Shown: positions 32,301 through 43,585 of the stretch, in pieces | Layout of the letters: each line of letters starts with the position of its first letter | Position numbering within the stretch: the stretch's first letter is position 1 | Source: Sebastes aleutianus | Taxonomy: Eukaryota > Chordata > Actinopteri > Perciformes > Sebastidae | Reading direction: 5' to 3' | Assembly: GCA_916700875.1 (NCBI GenBank) | Contig: CAKAKS010000039.1 | Span: forward strand, 28,995,315-29,059,314 | Length of the DNA stretch: 64,000 nt | Program-made: the position numbers and the translations under genes | Notes under the pieces: model-generated | Seen by the model: only the letters and a program-made list of their open reading frames with translations | Told to the model about the DNA's origin: nothing | Databases searched by the model: none

Positions 32301-32486
32301 CTGTTTTAATTATACGTAGTGCCAAAGAAGTCCCCACTTGTTTGTGTGTTTTCTGAATCCAGCCATAGTTAATGATTTATTTAGAGCTATTGGCAAAAGT
32401 TAAATGATCCTGAGCGAATCTCCCTGTGACCCTCTCACCCCATCTGTCATGGTAATACCTCATTCTGATTGGCTGTGGTACATGTT

Positions 32487-32995
32487 AAAGGGGAACTATG
32501 TTCATTTTTAAAATTCATACATGTTATTCCTATGGTCTGAGATAGCCCAAAAATAGTAGTAAACGTGACCAACTCTCCCCCAAATCTAAAAACTAGAGTG
32601 CTAAAACTCTTTGTGATGTCATCAAGTATAAAGTCTCGAGATGCTCCATACAGTGAATTGGGAGAGATGTTCTAGATGACACTGAGAGCACCCAGGGAAT
32701 GTTCTGAGTGTATGGGTACATTTCTGTTTCACAACTGAGAACAGTACAATAGAATAAAGCTCATTTAAGTATAAAAAAGAAAACAAATATTATGTGGGCC
32801 CACAAAATCAGTCTCCCATTCATTGTCTATGGAGCAACTCCAGACTTTATACCCTATGACATCACACGTTTGAGACTTACTTCTCTGGTTTCTGGCTTAA
32901 AGAGAGAGTAGCTCATGTTCACAAATATTGATTGAATATTCCTAGGCCATGGAAATAACATATTGGAATTCTTAATTTAGGTGGTGTTCCCCTTT
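32487..32995. mobile_element. family E2 MITE, inverted ends AAAGGGGAAC, about 509 bp
   Basis: The left AAAGGGGAACTATGTTCATT pairs with the right GGTGGTGTTCCCCTTT, and similarity extends about 40 bases inward (ATGTTATTCC / GGAAATAACAT). The flanking TTAA at both ends could be a target duplication. There is no coding capacity. Confidence 0.8.
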
Positions 32996-33319
32996 AAGTA
33001 GCGGTTAGTAGGGCGAAATAAAATGGGTTTACAGAAAGTTAGTAATATGATAGGTTAAAAGGTCGGTCAGTCCAACAAAGGGAATGGTTACTATTCATGA
33101 ACATTTACTGCACCGACGCCAGCATAACAGCACTCTTTTTTTTATTATTATTTTTCTGTTCTTTATCTCATTCCCGAAATAACTGGATTCAAAGACACAC
33201 TTTCACAGCAGACAGTTTGACTCGTCATGGCAGGAAAGCACAGGTGGAACTAATAACATTAACAAAGGTTTTGTTCCAGCAATTATTGCAATGCGCCAGT
33301 CAGTGATGTAATTTGATCA

Positions 33320-33745
33320 AGGTATCCTCATACAACAGTTCGTATGATATTTTACGAAAAGTTTGTCATCATTTTCCGTGCGTTTTCCTACAAATGTCCA
33401 GTAACAAGTGTCAATTTCTGCTGGTAACATCAGTCTTTTCAAAATAAACTTTCGTCTTCAACTTGGAAACAACTTGGTTAGGTTTAGGCAACAAAACTAT
33501 TTGATTAGGTTTAGGAAAAGATCGTGGTTTGGGTTAAAATAATACCGAAAGTTAGATGACAAATGAATCAGCGTTGACTTTTTGGTTTTTCTGGGTGAAA
33601 GCCCGGTGTTTTTGACCCACCCATCCACCGCGACCTCCTCCCTATGCAGCTATTGATTTTGATTTTTGAATGATTTTGTGGGATATTTACGAATAACAGT
33701 GCATTACTTTTCGTAGGTATAGCTACGAACAGTGCATGAGAACAG
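33320..33745 (+). mobile_element. family B element, compact copy
   Basis: The left end GGTATCCTCATACAACAGTT and right end CGAACAGTGCATGAGAACAG are imperfect inverted repeats. The interior carries TTAGGTTTAGGCAACAAAAC about twice, then AAAGATCGTGGTTTGGGTTA and CACCCATCCACCGCGACC. It is the best unexpanded reference for the copy at 61268-62700. Confidence 0.75.
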
Positions 33746-34870
33746 CCGGATTAGTTACACTTGTGTTTGATAAGTCAAAGTTCCTGTGTGTCATTTTTCA
33801 AATGAGAGATTGTAAATAGAACATCAATATCTGTTTTGGATGCTGGATCTGTAGGTGCAGCTTATATGTAAAACAGCAGAAAACCTCATTGTTACAATAC
33901 TGTATGTGGCATTTCAAGAATCCAATAGACAGGAAATCAAGTGCAAGGAATGGAAGGCACTTATTTTGTGCTTGCAGGTAATTTCCCCCTCTGCCACTGA
34001 GAAGAGGAAAAGTAAGAAAGAACCTAAAAATGGAACACAGGAAGAGATGGAGAGAGACACTGTGTTTTCAGGGGTGCGGGGAGGCTGGATCTATCCCAGT
34101 AGAAAGTGGGTGGAAAGCAGGAAACTAAGCCAGACAGGTCACACCGCCATCACAGCGATAACACACAATAAACACTGACAAACACATTGACATCTGCAGG
34201 CATTTTAGTGATTCCAGTCCAACTCGCTCGTATGTCTGTAAAATTTGGAAGTGAGCTCACACAAACAGGTTGAAGAAATGCTAAATCCACACACACACAC
34301 AAACCTAAGGCTGAAGATAAAATCAGTAGCACCAGTATCCACTGAGCTGCTGCTGTGACAAATACTCAGTTTGAAAAACGCTGATGGGAAGGGAGAGATG
34401 GGAGGAGCAGGGGATGGGGATGCCGGGAGAGAGAACATGAGGAAGGGGTGGGGAGGTTCGCTAAAAGCTCCGAAGAAGACAGAGGCCAGTGAAAAGCAGA
34501 GCTATTTAAAACACAGTGAAGAGAGGAGAGGACCAATTCAACTAGCACTTACCTACAGGTCACATGCTGTTAATGGAAAAGATGGAGTGATGGATAGATG
34601 GAAGGAAAGATTGTGAGTGGAGGAGGAGGAAATGGGTCAAGGGTCGAGAGAATGTAGAGATGTTTACCAAAAAAAACAGAGCTGGGTAAAAAGAAGGAAA
34701 TACCTGGTGGGTGGAAGACACAGACGGAGCATTTACACACACACACACTCTAATCATGTGATTCTATCTGGAGCGGCAATAATTCAATTATGGCATGAGA
34801 ATGTTGTGTAAACTCTGTAACAAAGTTATCTTACTCATATTATGATCATAATCGGAGTAATCATGACATG
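33746..34870. other. intergenic, no recognised gene
   Basis: Several opposing short frames (33855-34178 plus; 34205-34438, 34366-34548 and 34560-34757 minus) lie in purine-rich sequence. None carries a domain or flanking splice logic that I would defend. Confidence 0.45.
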
Positions 34871-34871
34871 A

Positions 34872-35157
34872 TTAAAGGGGCACTCCATCAATTTTACACA
34901 GAATTATCAGTTTACTAGTGAGATTAAGTACTACTCAGCCTGTGAAAACAATTGGGTAATTTCTTCTGTGGCTATGGAGGAGATTTCTAAAGTCCTCTAG
35001 CGCCTCAAGCAGGTCAAAGTTTTGACTTATCTATTTTCTGGATTGGCTTGCAATTTTGTACAAACATTCATGGTGGACGATGAATCCTACTGACTTTGAT
35101 GAACCCTCATATTTTCCTCTAGCGCCACCATGAGTTTCACATTCGTCTCAACAACTA
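34872..35157 (+). repeat. TTAAAGGGGCACTCC-type repeat, left part
   Basis: It opens AAAGGGGCACTCCATCAATT, a MITE-like terminus of the same style as E1-E4. A matching right end was not found before the next repeat begins. Confidence 0.45.
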
Positions 35158-35685
35158 TTAAAGCAGCAGTGGGTAGAATTTGAGCAAATATGATAAATAT
35201 TATATTATGGTCACCATATCCTGACAGTAGTGCATGAGACAGGTAATCTGAAAAAGAATCACATGCCTCTGTGTCCTCCGGTGCTCCTAATGGCAGCTGC
35301 AAGACTTCACAGACTGGAGGAAAACAACCAATCAGAGCCAAGCTGGAGCCTGCCGTCTCTGCACAGCTGTCAATCACTCGCAAACTCCGATCAAACGGTC
35401 AAACTAGGTGTTACTGTAATGCCTATTTCTCACCTCAAATGTCTTGTAGTGTATTGTTTAGCTGTAAAATGAGAAAGTTTGTGATCCAGCAGCCTTGTTG
35501 AGATCCGCTGAGGAAATACCAAGCACCGCCCACCAGCCGGAGTACATTTTCTCATTTTACAGCTAAACAGTACACTACAAGATGTTTCTGAAAACATTCG
35601 ATGCGAGAAGTAGGCATTACAGTAACAGAATATGAATTTATATTTGATCAGCCCTGCTTAGTTTAGCAGTTTAATTGGAGACCCT
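35158..35685. repeat. family E4 fold-back: forward half-copy followed by inverted half-copy
   Basis: Forward part: TTAAAGCAGCAGTGGGTAGA to about 35500, with GTTTAGCTGTAAAATGAGAA. Inverted part: 35545-35685 with TTCTCATTTTACAGCTAAAC. The two halves therefore face each other around 35500-35545. The same family occurs at 57012-57380, 61902-62449 and 63063-63296. Confidence 0.65.
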
Positions 35686-36335
35686 CTGAGATCGATTTTA
35701 CTCTTTTCCAGAGGCTGTAGCAGGTTGAGTTTTAGAGCTGGAGAGAAGGTACAAATATCATATGAACCTAGAAAACCTAAGGAATGTTATGTGGGGAAGG
35801 AGGCTAAATAACACTCCATAGTTAGACTAAATTTTGGCGAGGAAAAACTGGCATGGCCATTTTCAAAGGGGTCCCTTGACCTCTGACCTCAATATATGTG
35901 AATGAAAATGAGTTCTATGGGTACCCACAAGTCTCCCCTTTACAGACATGCCCACTTTATGATAATCACATGCAGTTTGGGGCAAAAACCATGCAGTTTT
36001 TTTAATGCAGTATAAATGTGTTATATCCGCCTATATGATGCGTTTGAATATTTCTGCATAATGGGGTCCCTAAACAGTCTTGGACTTACATAAATTGGGA
36101 ATCACTGAAAAGCTGAGACTTGTGGATCCAGTTGGCCCAACTGTGTTCATGTGTGATGATGTTAGTCCCCATAGTAGCATCTCAAATTAATCTTCAGGTT
36201 CTCAGCTTTCAGATGATTTCCACCACTTCTATGGGACATCTACTGTTGACCTGTTATCTCTACCTAAAGACCCCCTGTACCTCCCTAAAGAAAACAAACA
36301 TGGATCTATTGTGGGTCTCAGAGAGTTAATCCTTG
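35660..36335 (-). mobile_element. family A2 element
   Basis: It is the reverse complement of the 26565-27060 type, including GGGGTCCCTAAACAGTCTTG and the shared core AGTCTCCCCTTTACAGACAT. No transposase frame. Confidence 0.7.
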
Positions 36336-36337
36336 CT

Positions 36338-36340
<3 letters not shown>

Positions 36341-36376
<36 letters not shown>
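36341..36376. repeat. (TG)n microsatellite
   Basis: About seventeen uninterrupted TG units directly after the A2 element. Confidence 0.95.
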
Positions 36377-36378
<2 letters not shown>

Positions 36379-37096
36379 TAATGTGTTCTCGGTATCGGCA
36401 AGTACCCAATTGTAAGTACTTGTACTTGATCTAAAAAAAAGTGGCATAGGTGCATCCCTATTCTCGATACTGATTGGTTAGACCAAGACAAATCCGCAAT
36501 GAACAACAAATGGATGAAGTAAGTGAAACAACGATAAAACATGTTGATAAAGGTGACGAATCAAATACCTTTCTCTGCTGCAGCTTACCATTACCACTTA
36601 TAACATCCAATTAGTAGAAAAAGAGAGACACGCACTGATATCACAAGGTTAAATCAGAATGTTGCAGCTGGATTGCCATTAGGATTGTTGCGTCTTGCCA
36701 AAAAGGGTTGAGAGGCAGTCCATTAGCAGCACGGTCACCTCCTCCTTTCTCTCTTCCCTGTGAAAAATCACCGACGTGATGCGTTGGGAAGGCTGACAGC
36801 TGTGTAAAGCAGCACACGCTTACACCTGTCCAGTCACATTGCAAGTCCGATTATTCCCAGAAAATAAACAGCAGTGTTCACTGTAAAAGTCCTGCTCTCT
36901 GCATCCGGCCTGCATTTGTAATACAGCTCGAGTCCCTAAGACGTCCCCTAAACTGCATTTCCACTTTTCACTCTCTTGTCACAACTGTCTATTCTTAACA
37001 AACTGTAACACTGGTAGCAGCAGAGTATAGGCCACTACTTGTCTCTGTTCAACAGATGTAGCACTCTGAAAACAATAAAACCATTAGTTACATATC
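36377..37096. other. intergenic, no gene seen
   Basis: Unique AT-rich DNA with a few short frames. The minus-strand frames at 36318-36542 and 36641-36844 carry no motif. Confidence 0.45.
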
Positions 37097-37200
37097 GGGC
37101 TGTCAATCGATTACAATATTTAATCACAATTAATCGCATGATTGTCCATAGTTAATCACAAATCAATTATAGAAATGTGTTTCAAACAATACATAAACTT
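37097..37200 (+). repeat. family A terminal fragment
   Basis: It opens GGGCTGTCAATCGATTACAA and continues TTAATCACAATTAATCGCAT, as at other family A ends, and is then truncated. It lies about 70 bases before a complete copy in the same orientation. Confidence 0.7.
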
Positions 37201-37269
37201 AGGCAAAATGTGTGTTTAACAATAATATATTGATACAATATTACCATATTATTACACGATAATTATTAG

Positions 37270-37974
37270 AGCTGTCAATCGATTAAAATATTTAATCGCA
37301 ATTAATCACACATTTTTTATCCGTCCAAAATGTACTTTAAAGGGAGATTTATTTAGTATTTATTAATACTCTTATCAACATGGGAGTGGGCAAATATGCT
37401 TGCTTTATGCAAATGTATGTATATATTTATTATTGTAAATCAATTAACAACACAAAACAATGACAAATATTGTCCAGAAACCCTCACAGGTACTGCATTT
37501 AACATAAAAAATATGTTCAAATCATAACATGGTAAACTCAAGCCCAACAGATAACAACAGCTGTCAGTGTGTTGACTTGACTATGACTTGCCACAAACTT
37601 AATGTAATTACCATAAAGTGGGCATGTATGTAAAGGGGAGACTCGTGGGTACCCATAGAACTATTTACATTCACATATCTTGAGGTCAGAGGTCAAGGGA
37701 CCCTTTTGAAAATGTCCATGACAGTTTTTCCTTGCCACAATTTAGAGTAAGTTTGGAGCATTATTCCTTGGCAACAAGCTAGTATGACATGGTTGGTACC
37801 AATGGATTCCGTAGGTTTTCTAGTTTCATATGATGCCAGGATCTTTACTCTAGCTTTAAAACTGAGCCCACTACAACCTCCGAAAGATCAATTGCATTAA
37901 TGCGTTAAAGAAATTAGTGGTATTCAAACAAATTTGCTTTTAACACGTTATAATTGCGTTAACTTTGACAGCCA
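37270..37974 (+). mobile_element. family A element, full length (about 705 bp)
   Basis: It runs from GCTGTCAATCGATTAAAATA to GCGTTAACTTTGACAGCC, with short inverted ends (GGCTGTCAA / TTGACAGCC). It serves as the reference for the many partial copies in the window. Only short frames occur, which suggests a non-autonomous DNA transposon of unknown superfamily. Confidence 0.8.
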
Positions 37975-38128
37975 TAGATTCCATGTATTGCTCCATCCAT
38001 TTTAAGCTTCTTATTCCTCTTCTTCTTAGCTACTCTCTTATAGAGTAGGGTCTAGAACTGATCTATATAAAATGCGTCTCGAGATAACTTCTGTTATGAT
38101 TTGACGCTATATAAAAATAAATTGAACT
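37975..38128 (-). repeat. ATATAGCGTCAAATCAT-type repeat adjoining family A
   Basis: Read on the minus strand it contains TTTATATAGCGTCAAATCAT, then ACAGAAGTTATCTCGAGACG and AAGAAGAAGAGGAATAAGAA. The same block, same orientation relative to family A, lies at 41415-41578. It resembles a widespread fish repeat with a TTATATAGCG motif. Confidence 0.65.
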
Positions 38129-38129
38129 G

Positions 38130-38487
38130 CAGAACTGCATGTGATTATCATAAAGTGGGCATGTCTGTAAAGGGGAGACTCGTGGGTACCCATAGAAGCC
38201 ATTTTCATTCTCATCTTGAGGTCAGAGGTCAAGGAACCCCTTTGAAAATGGCCATGCCAGTTTTTCCTTGCCTACGTTTATTGTAAATTTGGAGCGTTAT
38301 TTAGTCTCTTTCGCAACCAGCTAGTATGACATGCCTCCTTAGGTTTTCCTATAGGTTCACTCTAGCTTTAAAACTGAGCCCGCTACACCCTAAAAATCAT
38401 AAGTTGCGTTAATGCGTTAAAGAAGTTAGTGGCGGTAAACCGAATTTGCATTAATGCGTTATTATTGCGTTAACTTTGACAGCTCTT
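38130..38487 (+). mobile_element. family A element, right half
   Basis: Starts at the core (AACTGCATGTGATTATCATA) and runs to the GTTAACTTTGACAGCTC end, matching 37615-37974. Confidence 0.75.
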
Positions 38488-39705
38488 ATATTTATATATA
38501 TTATTATTATTTCCCGCAATATGAAATCAATGAGTTAACTTTAACATCAGCTCCCCCTTCGAGCAGAGATAGCCTAAACTTTTGAAATGAAACACTTAAG
38601 TTGTGTTAAAAGTCTGAATTGCAGCTATTCAGTGACTTCAACTGATTTTTCATCTCATAATAACTTAAAAGGTCATTTTTTGGTATTTTGGTCTTAAGGA
38701 GACAAAAATCAATACCTGTTGTCTGCCTAGTTCAACCCTCCACTTTTAGCCTCAGAGTTTTTTGTTTGTCTTTATCCACCGTTTCCCCTCTTCTGTTTCC
38801 TTTTTTCTCCCCATTTCTTAGTTTTCTCGTGGGCTTGTTCCCACCTTCTTTGTTAGTTATTTTGTACTTCACTGTATACAGTGAGGAGGTGAAAGCATCT
38901 CTCCCTCTCTCTCCGGACTGTGTGTGTGTATGTTGGTGGTGAAGGGTTTTGCACGTAAAGGTCAAAGCTGACAGCCTTTTAGCAATGCTGCCAACAGTGC
39001 ACAGAGGAAAACACATAGACAGACGGGCGGATGGAGGGAGAAATGTGTGCCGAAACAGACATAAAGAATGAGAGAGATGGATGGCTGATGGGCAAAGGGG
39101 GGGTTAGCTAAATAGCTGGCCAGATGGATGATGAATGAATGGAAGATGAGAAAAAAAACAGACAGCTAAAGGGATGGATGGATGGATGGATGGATGAATG
39201 GATGGACAGACCATTAGATAGACTGACATTTTTATCTTTATCTATCCAGGTTAGTCTCTCTCAGGAAACTCCGCTATGACAGTGAAACCAAGATAAGACA
39301 TAAGTAATCAGAAAAAGAGAAGTAATACAACCATAGCCATAAGCAACATTTTGATTTCCCTGATCTGGATATGTGCATTTTAAGATGTTTGGAGGGCAAA
39401 AATTTGACCATTTCCGTGGGCAGTGGTATAACCTAAATGATATGTCAAGAGTCAGGTTAAATGTTGCACTCAATGATCCACACTACAATCTGGAAATACA
39501 GAAATTGCTAAAATGATCACGAAACATCTGAAAATGAATGCTGACATTGTTTAATTAAATTTCATAAAGTAAAGGGAAATTCACACTACAGACCCCACTG
39601 AAATCTAATCAGAACCTCTGTATTCACTTCCTGGCCTTTCCTCTGTGACTCCTCACTTGTCTCTCTTGTCAAACTGTATTAAAATCATTTAGTAAAATTT
39701 TTAGG
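38488..39705. other. intergenic with GGAT tandem
   Basis: Mostly unique. A (GGAT)n tandem of about eight units lies at 39173-39206. Frames at 38688-38942 and 38732-39016 oppose one another and are low complexity. No gene is supported. Confidence 0.5.
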
Positions 39706-39863
39706 ACTGTAAATCAATTAAAATAATTAATACTGGGTACCCGTAGAACCCATTTTCATTCACATATCTTGAGGTCAGAGGTCAAGGGACCCCTATGAAA
39801 ATGGCCATGCCAGTTTTTCCTTGCCATAATGTAGCATAAGTTTTGAGCATTATTAAGCTTAGT
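39706..39863 (+). repeat. family A, internally deleted copy
   Basis: A degraded left end (GGACTGTAAATCAATTAAAA) is joined directly to the core GGGTACCCGTAGAACCCATT and then breaks off where the minisatellite begins. Confidence 0.65.
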
Positions 39864-39865
39864 TT

Positions 39866-40350
39866 TTTCGAAAAAAGTCATAAATAAATATCATGGTGTA
39901 GTATGTCAGAAAGAATCAAAGTATGGTATGTCGAAAAAAGTCATAGTTTAGTATGTCGAATAATTTCATGAAAAAAGTCATATTATAGTATGTCAAAAAC
40001 AGTCATAGTACAGTATGTTGAAAAAAGTCATAAAAAGTCATGAAAAAGTCATACTATAGTATATCAAAAAAAGTCAGTATAAAATGTCGAAAAATTTCAT
40101 GAAAAAAGTTATAGTGTAGTGTGTCTAAAAGTCATAAAAAGTCATAGTATAGTATATCGTAAAAAGTCATAGTATAGTATCTCGAAAGATTTCATGAAAA
40201 AAGTCATACTATGGCATGTCGAAAAGTCTTTCGACATACTATACTTTGACTTTTTTATTTTTTCGACATTCAATACTTTGACTTTCTTTCGACATAATAT
40301 ACTATGAATTTTTTTATTTTTTCAACATACTATACTATGACTTTTTTTGG
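39866..40350. repeat. inverted minisatellite of AGTATGTCGAAAAAAGTCAT units
   Basis: From 39900 to about 40216, units of roughly 25-30 bases with AGTATGTCGAAAAAAGTCAT occur in the plus orientation. From about 40224 to 40350 they occur inverted as ATGACTTTTTT and CGACATACTATAC. The switch point is near GTCGAAAAGTCTTTCGAC (about 40217-40234), itself a near-perfect palindrome. The whole array could form a long hairpin or cruciform. Confidence 0.85.
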
Positions 40351-41029
40351 GGTTGCTATGATTCACACTTTTTTACACTTAGTTGAACAGTGTTACTATT
40401 CTCCGATTACAGAAATGGTATAACAATCAGTGTACTTGAGTACTACTCCCAGGTTTACGAACCGGCTGCTGACTACGATTGGAGGTTTGCAGGCTGCTCC
40501 ACACAGACCCTCTCCCCTCTCCTCCCTGCTTCAAATTAAGTCCATTTGTTTTGCTATCAGGGATGTTGTAGCAGGGACACAGGCGAGCCGCATCCCACAA
40601 ATGGCTCCCCGGGGAAACGAAGGAGCAGGAGACCAGAGAACAAGGTGACATGTCTAAAACCAGGAAATATGGACAAAAAGCCTCAATCAGGATGTATGAA
40701 CGGAGAGGAGAAGCAACAAGGAAATATGAGGTGAGGAGTGATGCAGAAATGAAGAATAGGTTGTATGTGGAGGGCATTAGAAAGATGAAAGAGAGAGGAA
40801 GAAAGAAAAATAGTAAGGCCAGTGAGCTCAAGAGAGGAAAAAGAGAAAAGAAAGATAGAGGGAGGAAAGATTACGATTAAAAAAGGAGATCTCAGAGATC
40901 TTGCTTGCACAGGTGTGTGCTGGTAGGTAGGATGAATGCACTTGCAAGAGGGGGGAGACAGATGAGAGGCACTGACTGAAGTGACACTGTATCCCTCCTC
41001 TCATCATCCGTAAGACTCAGGAGGCACCG

Positions 41030-41030
<1 letters not shown>
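40351..41030. other. intergenic, no gene seen
   Basis: Three plus-strand frames (40430-40880) and two minus-strand frames overlap in purine-rich sequence. The Lys/Arg/Glu-rich frames reflect the AG bias. No known domain. Confidence 0.5.

Positions 41031-41082
<52 letters not shown>
41031..41082. repeat. (CA)n microsatellite
   Basis: About twenty-four uninterrupted CA units. Confidence 0.96.
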
Positions 41083-41085
<3 letters not shown>

Positions 41086-41414
41086 TTAACTACAAACCTA
41101 GTGTAGAAAGAGAATGACAAATCCAAAGGAAAGACGTGACAAAAGAACGGAACAGGGGGAGCAATGTGTCAGTCCACGGGGGAATAATGAAGACAGAAAA
41201 CAAGTGACATGAACATCATCAGGTTGAGACACCCAGTTCCACCACATCAAGCCATGCTTTTGTTTCAAAGGGGAAAATTCATTCAGCCTTGTACTTGTAT
41301 ATTCTCATATTATCTTTAGAGTCATACAGAATAGTGAAAGGACTACGATAGGAGGGATTTTCAGTCAGCTGACATGGGCAGTTCAATGACTGCTTTTGAA
41401 TAAACGGTGTGCAC

Positions 41415-41578
41415 AATTCAATTCAATTAAATTTATTTTTATATAGCGTCAAATCATGACAGAAGTTATCTCAAGACGCTTTTTATATAGAGCAGGTCTA
41501 GACCGTACTCTATAAGAGAGTAGCTAAGAAGAAGAGGAATAAGAACCTAAGATGGATGGAGCAATGCATGGAACCTAT
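41415..41578 (+). repeat. ATATAGCGTCAAATCAT-type repeat adjoining family A (inverted partner of 37975-38128)
   Basis: It opens with AATTCAATTCAATTAAATTT, then TTTATATAGCGTCAAATCAT, and runs straight into a family A end. By eye it is almost identical to the reverse complement of 37975-38128. Confidence 0.7.
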
Positions 41579-42388
41579 GGCTATCAAAGTTAACGCAATT
41601 ATAACGTGTTAAACGCAAATTTGTTTTAATGCCACTAATTTCTTTAACGCATTAATGCAATTGATCTTTCGGAGGTTGTAGTGGTCTCAGTTTTAAAGCT
41701 AGAGTAAAGATCCTGGCATCATATGAAACTAGAAAACCTACGGAATCCATTGGTACCAACCATGTCATACTAGCTTGTTGCCAAGGAATAATGCTCCAAA
41801 CTTACTCTAAATTGTGGCAAGGAAAAACTGGCATTGCGATTTTCAAAGGGGTCGCTTGACCTCTGACCTCAAGATATGTGAATGTAAATGGGTTCTATGG
41901 GTACCCACGAGTCTCCCCTTTACAGACATGCCCACTTTATGATAATCACATGCAGTTTGGGGCAAGTCATAGTCAAGTCAGCACACTGACACACTGACAG
42001 CTGTTGTTGCCTGTTGGGCATGTTATGATTTGAGCATATTCATTTATTCATTATCCATACTTATCCTGTGGGAGGAAGCCGGAGAACACGGAGAAAACCC
42101 ACGCTAACAAGGGGGAGAACATGCAAACTCCACACAGAAGGGCCCCAAGCCGGGTTTGAACCTGTGACCCTCTTGCTTGCGCTAAATACAATACCTGTGA
42201 GGGTTTTTTGGACAATATGTGTCATTGTTGTGTGTTGTTAATTGATTTCCAATAATAAATATATAAATACATTTGCACAAAGAAAGCATATTTGCCCACT
42301 CCCATGTTGATGAGAGTATATTTTGAACAGATAAAACATGTGTGATTAATTTGCGATTAATCGTGATTAAATATTTTAATCGATTGAC
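41579..42388 (-). mobile_element. family A element interrupted by another repeat
   Basis: It runs from GGCTATCAAAGTTAACGC to TTTTAATCGATTGACTTC and is nearly identical, inverted, to 37270-37974. An insert at about 42030-42182 separates GAGCATATT from GCTAAATACA. Confidence 0.78.
42030..42182. mobile_element. insert within family A (GGAGGAAGCCGGAGAACACG-type repeat)
   Basis: It contains GTGGGAGGAAGCCGGAGAAC, AGAACATGCAAACTCCACAC and a TTTGAACCTGTGACCCTC segment that resembles a tRNA B-box-like motif. This looks like a fragment of a repeat common across fishes. It has no match elsewhere in the window. Boundaries are judged from uninterrupted family A copies. Confidence 0.65.
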
Positions 42389-43585
42389 TTCTCTGAGAAT
42401 TTACAAAAATACATTTCCTGTGGTAGTCAAACAAAGTCCAGCAAGAAAGCATATACTGGTAAAACATCAGCATCACAACACTTTACAGCGTTACTTTTAT
42501 CTATCCTACAGGCCCCATGGCAATAGCTTCACCAATGGATACCCAGAGAAAAAGAATTAGAGCAACATAGAGCTGATAACTCAGCATATGTTAGGACCAT
42601 TCTGGAGTCCACAGATAAGATTGGGAGAACTTGTATACACACATTTGTTGTTATGTTGAGTGAGATCTAATCGGGGTTAAAGCGTTAACATTGAAAGCAA
42701 CTTTTCTGCAGTTAATTCTTTTATCCATCCACCTGGAGCTCCCACTGGCACACTGTTACAACTGTTACAAAGACGGCTCTTTGATTATATCAGGGCCTGT
42801 ACTATCAGAATTACTCTTAAGGGAATCTATTGAAAGTTAAACTAACAATCTTCTATCCGTGACTCTTCCATAACACTCATAGCAGGAAGTTCTCTTTTGA
42901 AAGTGGATGGGATCTCCGTTTTGAGACACTCACAACAGTCAGATAAACTGAATGATGAAATAAAAAATGACAGAAATCTTAAAGCTATTCAAAGTATTTC
43001 TCAGTTTATAAAAAAGTTGAATTTAATGTGAATTACAGTGTGGATACCCGACCCAAGCCCGACGGGACCTGATGGGTAGGGCCGGGTTTTGATCTACTGT
43101 CTAGGCTTGTTCAGTGCTGATGGTGTTTTGTTATTTACGTGACGACGCATGAATGCAACACATATAGTTACAGCCAGTCTAGTTAGCTAAAGATGGAGGA
43201 CACTAAACAAAATTTGTCATCACCGAAGTTTAAAACTACCGAAGACATGTAGGGAAATCGACGGTATCTGTACTTGCTCAGGGCATCCTGGCAACCACCG
43301 ACCACAGGAGGACAGCGCTGAAGCCACAATGGATGCTGAGCGGAGTCCGTCGGTGAGAGAAATCCTTCTGATTGGCTGTTCAGCTTAAACGAATCAGTGC
43401 ACGAGAAGAGAAACGGAAGTGAGGAAAGCGAGACAACACGGGCAAACACAGAAGTCTCTTCGCATTTTTCATCTTCATCTCATCTGAACATTCCAATACA
43501 CGGATATTTTCTCATCGACATGGACATCTGGAATGAAGTTCAGTGGTGAGTGAGAGTGGTGTGAAAATGGTCGGCAAACGTCGCT
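42389..43585. other. intergenic, no gene seen
   Basis: AT-rich, then moderately G+C-rich near 43190-43480, where a minus-strand 88-residue frame lies. No motif or splice support. Confidence 0.45.

Noticed and set aside
39866..40350. CRISPR-like array
   Set aside because: Units are contiguous without unique spacers, degenerate, and change orientation; the host is a vertebrate.
40430..40910. Lys/Arg-rich plus-strand frames that could suggest a nuclear protein
   Set aside because: Composition follows a purine-rich tract, with overlapping frames on both strands.
42140..42180. tRNA gene, suggested by a GTTTGAACC phrase
   Set aside because: No cloverleaf arms or A box at the right distance; it belongs to a repeat inserted in family A.
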